Assembly (NCBI RefSeq): GCF_017308015.1
Contig: NZ_JAFKFW010000003.1
Span: forward strand, 186,001 to 250,000
Direction of reading: 5' to 3'
Source: Allobosea sp.
Lineage (GTDB): Bacteria; Pseudomonadota; Alphaproteobacteria; Rhizobiales; Beijerinckiaceae
DNA length: 64,000 nt
Shown: piece by piece, positions 24,776-33,077 of the stretch
Layout of the letters: the number at the start of each line of letters is the position of its first letter
Position numbering within the stretch: position 1 is the first letter of the stretch
Position numbers and translations under genes: made by a program
Notes under the pieces: generated by a model
Told to the model about the DNA's origin: nothing
What the model saw: the letters and a program-made list of their open reading frames with translations, nothing else
The model's database searches: none

Positions 24776-26425
24776 CTAGTTCACCAGCGGAACCGCCCGC
24801 CGCGCCAGCGCCGCCGCATCGACGCCCAGTGGCAGGTCGCCGAACTGCCCTGACCAGCCCCCCCCAAGCCGCGTCGCCATGAAGGCGTCCGCCGCGTCTG
24901 TCGGCGCGAAGCGCAACAGCAGCGAACCCTGCAGCATCAACGCCAGCTTCTCGGTCAATCGCCGCGCCTGCCCCTCGTTGCGCATCATCTCCGGCAGATC
25001 GCCCTCCAGCCGCTTCAGCGCCGCATCGTAACGCCGATCCGTTCCTGCAGCGGCCATCAGCTCCGCCCGCAGCACGTCGACCGCCCCCTCATCGCGCGCC
25101 AGCGAGCGCAGCACGTCGAGGCAGATGACGTTGCCCGAGCCTTCCCAGATGGCGTTGAGTGGCGCCTCCCGATAGAGCCGCGCCATCGGGTTCTCCTCGA
25201 TGAAGCCGTTGCCGCCATGGCATTCCAGCGCCTCGGTGACGACGGCCGGCGCGCGCCGCGTGATCCAGTACTTCGCGATCGGCGCCCCGACCCGCGCCAG
25301 GAGCCGCTCGCTTTCGGACACCTCCTGCCGATCGAGCGCCGCGAACAGCCGGAACGCGAGCCAGGCAGCGGCCTCCGCCTCGATGGCGATATCGGCGAGC
25401 ACGTTCTGCATGATCGGCTGGTCGATCAGCGCCTTCTGGAAAGCGCGGCGATGCTGCGCGTGATGCGCCGCGAGCGAGACCGCCATCCGCATCAGCCCGG
25501 AGGACGCCGCCGCGATATCGAGCCGCGAATTGTGATTCATCGACAGGCCAGTCCGGATACCCCGGCCCGGTTCGCCGATGAGGTGGCCGATCGCGCCTCT
25601 GAACTCGACCTCGGAAGAGGCATTGGAACGATTGCCGACCTTGTCCTTGAGCCGCTGGATCGCGATACCGTTGCGCCCGCCGTCCGGCAGCCAGCCCGGC
25701 ACGGCGAAGCAGGAGATGCCCTCGGCCGTGCGCGCCAGCGTCAGGAAGACGTCGGAATGCGGCACCGAGAAGAACCACTTCCGCCCATGCAGCGAGAAGG
25801 TGCCGTCGCGATTATCCTCGGCAGAAGTCTGAGTCTGCCTCAGATCCGAGCCGCCCTGCGTCTCCGTCATCGCCGTGCCGACGGTCGCTCCCGTCTTGAG
25901 GTGGGCCGGTCCCTGCCGCGGGTCATAGCGGTCGGAGGTGACGAGCGAGCCCCATTGCTCCCACACGGCCGCATCCGGTTTCAGCACCGGCACGGCGGCA
26001 TAGGTCATGCTGATCGGACAGCAGATACCGCTCTCCGCCCCGTACCAGAGATATTGCAGGGCGGCGCGAGCCACCTGCGCGCCGGATTCCGGCCGGTTCC
26101 AGGCGAGCGCATGCGCCTCCTGCCCGATGGCGAGCCCCATCAACTCATGCCACGCCGGATGGAAGGCGATCTCGTCGATCCGGTTGCCGAAACGGTCGAA
26201 GGCTTTCAGTTCAGGCGGGTAACGATTGGCGAGATAGGCCAGCTCCTGCACCCGTGCCGAACCGACCGTCCGCCCCGCCTCGCTCAAGCGTGCGCGCGCC
26301 CAGTCGGCTCCGAAGGCCGAGACGATGCCGGGCAGCACCGGATCGGCGGCGAAGGCGTCGTACTCCGCCAGCACCGGCACCTGATTGGTGACCTCCCAGC
26401 GCGCCGTTTCGCCTAGCTCAGCCAT
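24776..26425 (-). CDS. aidB: Acyl-CoA dehydrogenase family protein, AidB type
   Basis: 549-residue FAD protein of the AidB branch, longer than ordinary acyl-CoA dehydrogenases (about 390) because of the extra C-terminal domain. MTETQGGSDLRQTQT near 200 is the FAD-binding signature of this branch; KWFFSVPHSDVFLTLAR and ECHGGNGFIEENPMARLYREAPLNAIWEGSGN are also diagnostic. In E. coli AidB is induced by alkylation damage and binds DNA; the native reaction is unclear. The ATG chosen follows GGGAGG. Divergent from uvrD, so both may answer to DNA damage, although no LexA box was recognised between them. Confidence 0.88.
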   Translation of the reverse strand: MAELGETARWEVTNQVPVLAEYDAFAADPVLPGIVSAFGADWARARLSEAGRTVGSARVQELAYLANRYPPELKAFDRFGNRIDEIAFHPAWHELMGLAIGQEAHALAWNRPESGAQVARAALQYLWYGAESGICCPISMTYAAVPVLKPDAAVWEQWGSLVTSDRYDPRQGPAHLKTGATVGTAMTETQGGSDLRQTQTSAEDNRDGTFSLHGRKWFFSVPHSDVFLTLARTAEGISCFAVPGWLPDGGRNGIAIQRLKDKVGNRSNASSEVEFRGAIGHLIGEPGRGIRTGLSMNHNSRLDIAAASSGLMRMAVSLAAHHAQHRRAFQKALIDQPIMQNVLADIAIEAEAAAWLAFRLFAALDRQEVSESERLLARVGAPIAKYWITRRAPAVVTEALECHGGNGFIEENPMARLYREAPLNAIWEGSGNVICLDVLRSLARDEGAVDVLRAELMAAAGTDRRYDAALKRLEGDLPEMMRNEGQARRLTEKLALMLQGSLLLRFAPTDAADAFMATRLGGGWSGQFGDLPLGVDAAALARRAVPLVN

Positions 26426-26497
26426 TGCTGCCACCTCCCTGTGGAACGGGATATAAAATGATCGCTCCGGCAGGGCGCAATCCTGACGGCGACGCCC

Positions 26498-26503
26498 TAT
26501 ATT
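26498..26503 (+). promoter_or_regulatory. Probable -10 element of the uvrD promoter
   Basis: TATATT inside CCCTATATTCGCCGG (26495-26509), the same 15 bases found before the tmRNA gene. It sits 38 bases ahead of the uvrD start. No good -35 was seen. Confidence 0.45.
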
Positions 26504-26540
26504 CGCCGGAGAACGAATCACGCACGAGCAGCGCACACCC

Positions 26541-28919
26541 TTGTCCGACGCAGACCCCTTTTCCGCTCCCCCGCCCCGCCCCGGCGGCCTCGCCGCGCGC
26601 GCTGCCGCGCAGCCGGCGGCCGGCTATCTCGCGGGGCTGAACCCGGAGCAGCGTCAGGCGGTCGAGGCGACGGAAGGCCCGGTTCTGGTGCTGGCCGGCG
26701 CCGGCACCGGTAAGACCCGCGTGCTGACCACCCGCATCGGCCACCTGATCTCGACCAGCCGCGCCTACCCGTCTCAGATCCTCGCCGTCACCTTCACGAA
26801 CAAGGCGGCGCGCGAGATGAAGGAGCGCGTCGCCCATCTCGTCGGCCCCGTGGCGGAGGGCATGCCCTGGCTCGGCACCTTCCATTCGATTTCGGCCAAG
26901 CTCCTGCGCCGCCATGCCGAATTGCTCGACCTGCGCAGCGACTTCACCATCCTCGACACCGACGACCAGATCCGCCTGATGAAGCAGGTGATTCAGGCCG
27001 AGGGCATCGACGAGAAGCGCTGGCCCGGCCGCATGCTGGCAGGCTTCATCGATAGCTGGAAGAATCGCGGTCTCGCGCCCAAGGATGTGCCCGCGGGCGA
27101 AGCCGCCGTCTTCGCCCATGGCAAGGGCGGCAAGCTCTATGCCGCCTATCAGGAGCGCCTGAAGGCGCTGAACGCCGTCGATTTCGGCGATCTGCTGCTG
27201 CACTGCCTGACATTGTTCCGCGACTATCCGGACGTGCTCCAGACCTATCACGACCGCTTCCGCTACATCCTCGTCGACGAGTATCAGGACACCAACACGG
27301 CCCAGTATCTCTGGCTGCGGCTGCTGGCGCAGGGCCGCCGCAACATCTGCTGCGTCGGCGACGACGACCAGTCGATCTATGGCTGGCGTGGCGCCGAGGT
27401 CGACAACATCCTGCGCTTCGAGCACGATTTTCCAGGTGCGACGGTGATCCGGTTGGAGCGCAACTACCGCTCCACCGGCCATATCCTCGCGACCGCCTCG
27501 AAGCTGATCGCCCGCAACGAAGGCCGTCTCGGCAAGACCCTGCGCACCGAAGACGCGCTCGGCGAGAAGGTCACCATCACCGGTGCGTGGGACAGCCAGG
27601 AGGAAGCGCGCCTGATCTCCGACGAGATCGAGGCGATGCAGGCCAAGAAATACAATCTCGCCGAGGTCGCGGTGCTCGTGCGCATCTCCGCCCAGATGCG
27701 GGAGATCGAGGAACGCTTCGTCCAGGCCGGCGTGCCTTATCGCGTCATCGGCGGCCCGCGCTTCTACGAGCGCGCCGAAATCCGCGATGCGCTCGCCTAT
27801 CTGCGCTGCGTGGTCTCAGCCACCGACGATCTCGCCTTCGAGCGCATCGTCAACGTGCCCAAGCGCGGCCTCGGCGATACGACGGTCCGGCTCCTGCACG
27901 AGCACGCCCGCGCCACCGGTTTCTCGCTGATGCAGTCGGCCCGCGCCGCAGTCGAGAGCGACGAGCTGAAGTCCAAGGCTCGCACGTCGCTGCGCGAGCT
28001 GGTCGAGGCCTTCGGCCGTTGGCAGGCCAACGCCGAGAACATGCCCCAGGGCGAGCTTGCCGAGCTGGTGCTGGAAGAGTCCGGCTATACCGAAATGTGG
28101 AAGAAAGACCGGTCGGCCGACGCCGCCGGGCGGCTGGAAAACCTCAAGGAACTGGTGCGCTCGCTCGACGGGTTCCCCGACCTGCCCGCCTTCCTCGAGC
28201 ACGTCGCGCTGGTGACGGACCTCGCGGACGGCGAGGCCGAGGCGCGCGTCTCGATCATGACCCTGCACGCTGCCAAGGGGCTGGAATTCGACACCGTCTT
28301 CCTGCCCGGCTGGGAGGAAGGCCTGTTCCCGAACCAGCGCGCCCTCGACGAGAGTGGCCGCGCCGGCCTCGAGGAAGAACGCCGCCTCGCCCATGTCGGC
28401 CTCACCCGCGCCCGCAAGAAGCTGAAGCTCTATTTCGCCTCGAACCGGCGCATCCACGGCCTCTGGCAGACCAGCCTGCCCTCGCGCTTCATCGACGAAC
28501 TGCCGGAGGAACATGTCGAGGTCGAGCAGGCCCCGACCAGCTATAGCCAAGGCGGCTACGGCGCCTCGCGCTTCGACCGGATGGAGAGCTTCGGCTCCAG
28601 CTACAACACGCCGGGCTGGCAGCGCGCGCAGGAGAACCGGGCGAGGAATGGCGGCGGCAGCGGTTTCTCGGAAAGCGGCCGCGGCTTCGGCCAGGGCAAT
28701 TTCGGCGGCGGCTCGCGCCAGCGCGGTCCGCTGCTGATCGAGGGCGAGCTGACCGCGAAATCATCCGGCGAATCCGCCTATGGCGAGGGCGCCCGCGTCT
28801 TCCACGTCAAGTTCGGCCCCGGCTCCGTCGCCAGCGTCGACGGCAACAAGCTCACCGTCGATTTCGACAAGGCCGGCCGGAAGATGGTGCTCGACTCGTT
28901 CGTGCAGAAGGCGGGCTAG
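26541..28919 (+). CDS. uvrD: ATP-dependent 3'-5' DNA helicase UvrD/PcrA
   Basis: Superfamily 1 helicase for nucleotide-excision and mismatch repair, displacing UvrC-oligonucleotide products and RecA. 792 residues. Walker A GAGTGKT near 53-59, motif II VDEYQDTN near 250, GDDDQSIYGWRGA near 275, LERNYRS near 311, TLHAAKGLEF near 574 and VGLTRARKKL near 617. A C-terminal Tudor-like module (KFGPGSVASVDGNKLTVDFDKAG) is as in PcrA. The only available start is TTG, and no ribosome-binding site is strong. Confidence 0.95.
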   Translation: MSDADPFSAPPPRPGGLAARAAAQPAAGYLAGLNPEQRQAVEATEGPVLVLAGAGTGKTRVLTTRIGHLISTSRAYPSQILAVTFTNKAAREMKERVAHLVGPVAEGMPWLGTFHSISAKLLRRHAELLDLRSDFTILDTDDQIRLMKQVIQAEGIDEKRWPGRMLAGFIDSWKNRGLAPKDVPAGEAAVFAHGKGGKLYAAYQERLKALNAVDFGDLLLHCLTLFRDYPDVLQTYHDRFRYILVDEYQDTNTAQYLWLRLLAQGRRNICCVGDDDQSIYGWRGAEVDNILRFEHDFPGATVIRLERNYRSTGHILATASKLIARNEGRLGKTLRTEDALGEKVTITGAWDSQEEARLISDEIEAMQAKKYNLAEVAVLVRISAQMREIEERFVQAGVPYRVIGGPRFYERAEIRDALAYLRCVVSATDDLAFERIVNVPKRGLGDTTVRLLHEHARATGFSLMQSARAAVESDELKSKARTSLRELVEAFGRWQANAENMPQGELAELVLEESGYTEMWKKDRSADAAGRLENLKELVRSLDGFPDLPAFLEHVALVTDLADGEAEARVSIMTLHAAKGLEFDTVFLPGWEEGLFPNQRALDESGRAGLEEERRLAHVGLTRARKKLKLYFASNRRIHGLWQTSLPSRFIDELPEEHVEVEQAPTSYSQGGYGASRFDRMESFGSSYNTPGWQRAQENRARNGGGSGFSESGRGFGQGNFGGGSRQRGPLLIEGELTAKSSGESAYGEGARVFHVKFGPGSVASVDGNKLTVDFDKAGRKMVLDSFVQKAG

Positions 28920-28924
28920 CAATT

Positions 28925-29422
28925 ATGCCCCGCGACGCCAGAGAGATAGCCAATATAATACTTGATAGATCGGAATATTTAAATTTACATATCTCAAATC
29001 TATCACTTAATAAAATATTATACTTTGTAAATGGCGTGAATTATAAATTCACAAATGAAGATCTATTAATGGACAGATTTGAAGCTTGGGAGTATGGGCC
29101 TGTAATTAAAGAGATATACTATCAATTCAAAAAACATGGCTCCGAGAGAATAACAAGCCGAGCAACAACCACAGATTTTTTGACTGGAAAAACAGAGATA
29201 TTTCCAAAAACAATAACCAGCGATGAGTTAGATCGGATTTTGCCAGTCATTGATTTTTTTTCCCGCGTTCCCTCTGGAAAGCTTGTGGATTGGAGCCATA
29301 TGGAAGGCTCGCCATGGTACGAGACATGGCATCATGCAGGGCGATTGAATGTTGGGATGAAAATCTCGAACGAGAGTATGAGGGCCTATTTTAGGAGTTC
29401 GTGGTCAAAAGCGGGAGCATGA
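28925..29422 (+). CDS. Panacea-domain (DUF4065/SocA-like) protein, candidate antitoxin
   Basis: 165 residues. The Panacea pattern is visible: ILDRSEYLNLHISNLSLNKILYFVNG at about 13-38 (family 'LNKLLYF'), DRFEAWEYGPVIKEIYYQFKKHG at about 50-72 (family 'E.W.YGPV...Y..FK.Y'), and a helical C-terminus with GSPWYETWH near 128. In other systems this domain is the antitoxin partner of many unrelated toxins, and in SocA it is a proteolysis adaptor. A+T-rich codon use differs from all neighbours. One base separates its stop from the next gene, so the pair is likely co-translated. No good ribosome-binding site was seen. Confidence 0.8.
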   Translation: MPRDAREIANIILDRSEYLNLHISNLSLNKILYFVNGVNYKFTNEDLLMDRFEAWEYGPVIKEIYYQFKKHGSERITSRATTTDFLTGKTEIFPKTITSDELDRILPVIDFFSRVPSGKLVDWSHMEGSPWYETWHHAGRLNVGMKISNESMRAYFRSSWSKAGA

Positions 29423-29423
29423 A

Positions 29424-30146
29424 TTGGCCAATTTGAAACTTCCGACTGTTCAGCATTTCTCGACACATTGCGGCGGAACTGTTGCCGACATCCGAAAGAG
29501 GATTGAGAAACGAGCCGGCGGCGGAAGTGGCATCAGCTATGAAACGCTTCGGACACAATGGCTTTTCGATCGATTCCAACTGGGAATTGACGCCGAACAG
29601 ATCGAGAAAGCTATCAAAGCCACTTTGAAACCTAAAAACGCCAAACATAATTTGGCTGCGCTTCAGGCGTTATCAAAATATATCAAAGAGAACTCTTTTT
29701 CTGGAGCGATCCGCGTCGATCCTCGGCTGTTCCCCATCGGACGCGGCCTGTATGTTCCAGTCAATCCTCCGTTTGTTCTGATTGACGCTAGGCGCCCCCG
29801 ATTGTTTTGGCCAAGCTTCTGGAAAACACCCGGGAAATTGAATGGCATCCCAGGGAGAGTTTTTATATCAATCCTTGAACGAGAGATGTTCGGCCGTTCA
29901 GATTTTAGATCACTCGACCTTGATTTTGTTGACCTCTCTTGCCCAACTGGAAGCACAACTCGTGGCGCACGAGTGTATAATAGAAAGGACTTTCATAGCC
30001 TTTCAGACAAAGAGCTAGCACAAGAGCTTGAGAAATTCGTAGAAGCTTATTTCCTAGCAAAGGAGCCTGTTTCCAAAGAGCGAGCAGATTCCGAACGGCC
30101 CACTCAGTCTCCAGGCAGCGACCTGCCACTTTTTCCGGAAGGTTAG
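29424..30146 (+). CDS. Unrecognised 240-residue protein paired with the Panacea gene
   Basis: I do not recognise this family. It starts at TTG with GGGAG seven bases upstream, one base after the Panacea stop. Residues 1-100 look helical and charged (ADIRKRIEKR, DAEQIEKAIKATLK, ALSKYIKEN); 100-175 have a mixed fold with PFVLIDARRPRLFWPSFWKTPGK and IPGRVFISILEREMFG; the last 30 residues are polar and probably disordered. No signal peptide, membrane helix, nucleotide-binding loop or metal motif is obvious. By position after a Panacea-domain gene it could be the toxin of a toxin-antitoxin pair, or another effector; that is inference. Base composition is intermediate (first 60 bases about 45% G+C). 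Confidence 0.7.
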   Translation: MANLKLPTVQHFSTHCGGTVADIRKRIEKRAGGGSGISYETLRTQWLFDRFQLGIDAEQIEKAIKATLKPKNAKHNLAALQALSKYIKENSFSGAIRVDPRLFPIGRGLYVPVNPPFVLIDARRPRLFWPSFWKTPGKLNGIPGRVFISILEREMFGRSDFRSLDLDFVDLSCPTGSTTRGARVYNRKDFHSLSDKELAQELEKFVEAYFLAKEPVSKERADSERPTQSPGSDLPLFPEG

Positions 30147-30159
30147 GCCCAGCGCTAAG

Positions 30160-30447
30160 ATGGGTTTCTACGTCGCCATCATCGAGGATGCCGGCCCTGA
30201 CCATGCCGTCGGCGTCTGGTTTCCCGATCTGCCCGGCTGCTTCGCGGCCGGCGATACGCTGGATGAAGCCTTGCTCAATGCTCCCGAGGCAGTTGCACTC
30301 TGGATCGAAGCTCAAGGCGGTTCAGCCCCCCGCGCCCGGACGTCCAGCGAATTGCGCAGCGATCCAGAGACTTCCGCAGACATGGCCGCACACGCCATAG
30401 CTCTGATCCCGGCACCCGGCCTATCGCTGCAGCCAGCAGCGGAGTAG
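30160..30447 (+). CDS. HicB-family antitoxin-like protein (no HicA seen)
   Basis: 95 residues. FYVAIIEDAGPDHAVGVWFPDLPGCFAAGDTLDEALLNAPEAVALWIEA is the partial RNase-H fold of HicB antitoxins (strand, strand, 'PDLPGC.A.GDT..EA...A.EA'). There is no C-terminal helix-turn-helix and no hicA toxin gene next to it. Base composition is normal for the chromosome. Either a solitary antitoxin or a domesticated regulator; it lies 13 bases after the cassette. Confidence 0.8.
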   Translation: MGFYVAIIEDAGPDHAVGVWFPDLPGCFAAGDTLDEALLNAPEAVALWIEAQGGSAPRARTSSELRSDPETSADMAAHAIALIPAPGLSLQPAAE

Positions 30448-30489
30448 AAGCGGCTCGTCCCTGCCGCAGCTTCAGCGATCCGACCGACC

Positions 30490-30912
30490 ATGCCTCCCGA
30501 GATCACCCTCACCGACGCCGAAGACGACGCTTTCCGCAAGCTGCTCGGCGAAGGCCTGAAAGACTATAACGACGCGGCGATCGGCCGGCACGATCGCCAG
30601 GAACTGCAGATCCGCATCAGCGATCCGGAAACGGGGAAGCCGATCGGCGGGCTCGCCGGGCGCACCTCGCTCGGCCTGCTCTTCATCGATACCGTCTACC
30701 TGCCGAAAAGCCTGCGCGGCACCGGCATCGGCAGCCGCATCCTCGCCATGGCCGAGGAGGAAGGCCGCAGGCGCGGCTGCAGCAAGGCCGTGCTCTTCAC
30801 CATCAGCTTCCAGGCGCCGGAGTTCTACAAGAAGCTCGGCTGGCAGGTTTTTGGCGAGATCGCCCCCAAGCCGCCGGGCGCGACCCGCATCTACCTGACC
30901 AAGGACCTCTGA
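30490..30912 (+). CDS. GNAT family N-acetyltransferase
   Basis: 140 residues. Motif A VYLPKSLRGTGIGSRILAMAEEEGRRRGC (about 74-100) and QAPEFYKKLGWQVFGEI near the C-terminus define the fold. Acceptor unknown. The nearest named relatives by feel are the small YjdJ/ElaA-sized acetyltransferases, but nothing specific is visible. It is convergent with the HxlR gene four bases away and follows the HicB-like gene on the same strand. Confidence 0.8.
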   Translation: MPPEITLTDAEDDAFRKLLGEGLKDYNDAAIGRHDRQELQIRISDPETGKPIGGLAGRTSLGLLFIDTVYLPKSLRGTGIGSRILAMAEEEGRRRGCSKAVLFTISFQAPEFYKKLGWQVFGEIAPKPPGATRIYLTKDL

Positions 30913-30916
30913 GCGC

Positions 30917-31336
30917 TCAAGCCCCGCCTTCCCGCTCGCGGAACGCTTTTCGCGCTGCCGAAACCTCGGCGTAGTAGGTCTCGGCCCAGGTCCAGACGCC
31001 GCAGAAGGCGGCGCTGAGTTCGCGCCCCAGCTCCGTCAGCGTGTAGTCGACATGCGGCGGGATCACCGGATGGACGGTGCGAATGACGAGCCCGTCGCGC
31101 TCCATCTCGCGCAGCGTCTTGGTCAGCATCTTCTGGCTGATGCCGCCGACGATACGGCCGACCTCGGTGAAGCGCAGCGTGCCGTGCTCCTCCAGCGCTT
31201 CCAGCACCAGCATCGTCCATTTGTCCGCCACCTGCGCGATGACCTGCCGCACCAGCGACTCCACCGCCGGACTGACCGGCGGGATGGCCTCGCTGCGCTG
31301 ATGCATCGCCGCCATGGCGGCCCGGATCGCCTGCAT
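30917..31336 (-). CDS. HxlR-family winged-helix regulator
   Basis: 139 residues. The HxlR core is clear: QVADKWTMLVLEALEEHGTLRFTEVGRIVGGISQKMLTKTLREMERDGLV, then VDYTLTELGREL. No cysteine is placed for redox sensing in the N-terminal region. The ATG at 31336 has GGAGAG six bases upstream; the longer frame is not protein-like. It is divergent from a short-chain dehydrogenase gene with 102 bases between starts, the usual HxlR-target layout; GTATGG occurs twice there (31358, 31394) but without a clear palindrome. Confidence 0.88.
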   Translation of the reverse strand: MQAIRAAMAAMHQRSEAIPPVSPAVESLVRQVIAQVADKWTMLVLEALEEHGTLRFTEVGRIVGGISQKMLTKTLREMERDGLVIRTVHPVIPPHVDYTLTELGRELSAAFCGVWTWAETYYAEVSAARKAFREREGGA

Positions 31337-31438
31337 CGCACACTCTCCTTTTGGTGCGTATGGCACTTCCAAGCGCCTTCTTTCCATTGAAGAGTATGGG
31401 CGCCATCTCGTCTCGCGCAACCACGAGAGGGTCTTGCC

Positions 31439-32194
31439 ATGAAAATTTCCGGAAACACCATCCTCGTCACCGGCGGCGGCTCGGGCATCGGCCGGGCGCT
31501 GGCCGAGGCGCTGCACGCCAAGGGCAACAAGGTCGTCATCGCCGGGCGCCGCGAAGCCGTGCTCGATGCGGTCACCGCCAACAATCCCGGTATGGAATCG
31601 ATGCTGCTCGACATCCAGGAAGCGGCCGATATCGCTGCCTTCGCTCAAAGGGCCGCCGAGCGCTTCCCGAGCCTCAATGCCGTCATCAACAATGCCGGCA
31701 TCATGAAGCCGGAGAACGTCCCGGCCGCCGACAACCTCGCCATCGCCGAGGAAACGGTCGCGACCAACCTGCTCGGACCGATCCGCCTGACGACGGCGCT
31801 CCTGCCGCATCTCCTGAAGCAGCCGCGCGCCGCGGTGCTGACCGTCTCGTCGGGCCTCGCGTTCGTGCCGCTGGCGGCGACCCCGACCTACAGCGCGACC
31901 AAGGCCGCGATCCATTCCTGGTCGATCGGCCTGCGCGAGCAGCTCAAGGGTACATCGGTCGAGGTCATCGAGATCGCACCGCCCTATGTGCAGACCGAGC
32001 TGCTCGGCCCTCATCAGGCTGTCGATCCAGCCGCGATGCCCCTCGCCGATTTCATCACGGAGGTGATGACGATCCTCGAAACCCAGCCCGAGGCCACCGA
32101 GGTCATCGTCGAGCGCTGCAAGCCGCTGCGCTTCGCCGAGGCGACTGGCACCTTCGGTCAGGTCTTCGCGGCGCTGAACGCGCAGCGCACCTGA
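31439..32194 (+). CDS. Short-chain dehydrogenase/reductase
   Basis: 251 residues, classical SDR fold. NAD(P)-binding TGGGSGIGRAL near 11-21, NNAG near 84-87, catalytic Tyr and Lys in YSATKAA near 152-158 with the Ser before it (VSSGLAF). Resembles the DltE/YvaG-like reductases often controlled by HxlR regulators and induced by reactive electrophiles. Substrate unknown. The start ATG is preceded by GAGAGGG. Divergent from the HxlR gene. Confidence 0.87.
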   Translation: MKISGNTILVTGGGSGIGRALAEALHAKGNKVVIAGRREAVLDAVTANNPGMESMLLDIQEAADIAAFAQRAAERFPSLNAVINNAGIMKPENVPAADNLAIAEETVATNLLGPIRLTTALLPHLLKQPRAAVLTVSSGLAFVPLAATPTYSATKAAIHSWSIGLREQLKGTSVEVIEIAPPYVQTELLGPHQAVDPAAMPLADFITEVMTILETQPEATEVIVERCKPLRFAEATGTFGQVFAALNAQRT

Positions 32195-32206
32195 GGCGGG
32201 CGCTCC

Positions 32207-32980
32207 TCACGCCACCGCAGCCATGTTCGAAGCGCAGACAGCCCGATTCCGGCCCTGCATCTTCGCACGGTAGAGCTGCGCGTCTGCTTCGGCGATCAAA
32301 TGCGCGAGCATCATGCCGCCGGCCCAGCCGGCGGCACCGATACTCACGGTCAGGCTGACAGCCGCGCCACCCGGCGTCTCGATCCTGAGGCGCCGGACAG
32401 CATCGAGTATCCGTTTGGCAACGGCTCTTGCCTCCGAAAGGTCGATCTGCGGAAGGCAAACCGCAAACTCCTCGCCTCCGAGCCTGCCGGAGAGGCCACC
32501 CTCGCCCACCGCTTCCACGATCGTCCGCGCCAGCCTTCGCAAGGCGTCGTCGCCGACCGGATGGCCGAAGCGGTCGTTGACCTGCTTGAAGTGGTCGGCA
32601 TCGATGAAGAGCAGCGTTCCTTCGCCGCCAGCGGCCACCGCTTTCTCCAGCTCCGCAAGGAAGCTTTCGCGGTTCAGCAGCCCGGTCAGGCCATCGCGGC
32701 GCGCCCTTTCCAGCAAGGCCTCATGCGTCGCCGACAATTCGTCATGCAACCGCGCGATCTCGCCATGTGCGTCCTTCAGGCGCTGCGCCTGCCGGAACTG
32801 CCAGGCGCTCGCCGGCCAGGCGATCAGGAGCGGGCAGAGGATGCACATCAGCCAGGCAGTGCCGTCCACGACTCCGCCGAGCATCGGGACCACCGTCAGC
32901 GCCAGAGCAAGCGAAGCCGCGATCGACAGCAATGTCGCGAGGCTTGCCTTCAGAATGATCGCGCGTGTCGAGGCCGTCAT
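32207..32980 (-). CDS. Membrane-anchored diguanylate cyclase
   Basis: 257 residues from the ATG at 32980; an upstream ATG at 33037 adds 19 unlikely residues. Two transmembrane helices (about 10-30 and 37-54) precede a short coiled segment (DAHGEIARLHDELSATHEALL) and the GGDEF domain, which starts DGLTGLLNRESF and carries GGEEF with the preceding residues LSGRL; the RxxD inhibitory site is missing, as in the other GGDEF protein of this window. Makes cyclic di-GMP at the inner membrane. The signal is unknown. Confidence 0.88.
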   Translation of the reverse strand: MTASTRAIILKASLATLLSIAASLALALTVVPMLGGVVDGTAWLMCILCPLLIAWPASAWQFRQAQRLKDAHGEIARLHDELSATHEALLERARRDGLTGLLNRESFLAELEKAVAAGGEGTLLFIDADHFKQVNDRFGHPVGDDALRRLARTIVEAVGEGGLSGRLGGEEFAVCLPQIDLSEARAVAKRILDAVRRLRIETPGGAAVSLTVSIGAAGWAGGMMLAHLIAEADAQLYRAKMQGRNRAVCASNMAAVA

Positions 32981-33077
32981 GCCCCGCGGGTAGCAGCGAA
33001 TACTGAACGGGGGGTTTAGCAGCGCCGCCCCGGCCATTTCCGATGACAGCGGCGGGGGCGCCTGCTAAGCCGGCGCC

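Larger units (their letters stand above)
28921..30150 (+). other. A+T-rich two-gene cassette, probably acquired
   Basis: Over 28921-29220 a hand count gives 99 G+C of 300 bases (33%), against clearly G+C-rich sequence on both sides. The drop begins within two bases of the uvrD stop and ends before the HicB-like gene. It holds two rightward genes one base apart. No direct repeats, integrase, IS or tRNA was found at its borders. Confidence 0.75.

Noticed and set aside
25217-26416. 399-codon plus-strand frame opposite aidB
   Set aside because: Arg-rich antisense shadow; aidB on the minus strand carries clear FAD-binding signatures.
26426-26540. LexA box in the aidB-uvrD gap
   Set aside because: No GAAC(N7)GAAC or GTTC(N7)GTTC pair was found; only single GAAC words occur.
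31358-31399. GTATGG repeats in the HxlR-SDR gap as an operator
   Set aside because: Only six bases, 36 bases apart, without an inverted partner; too weak to list as a site.
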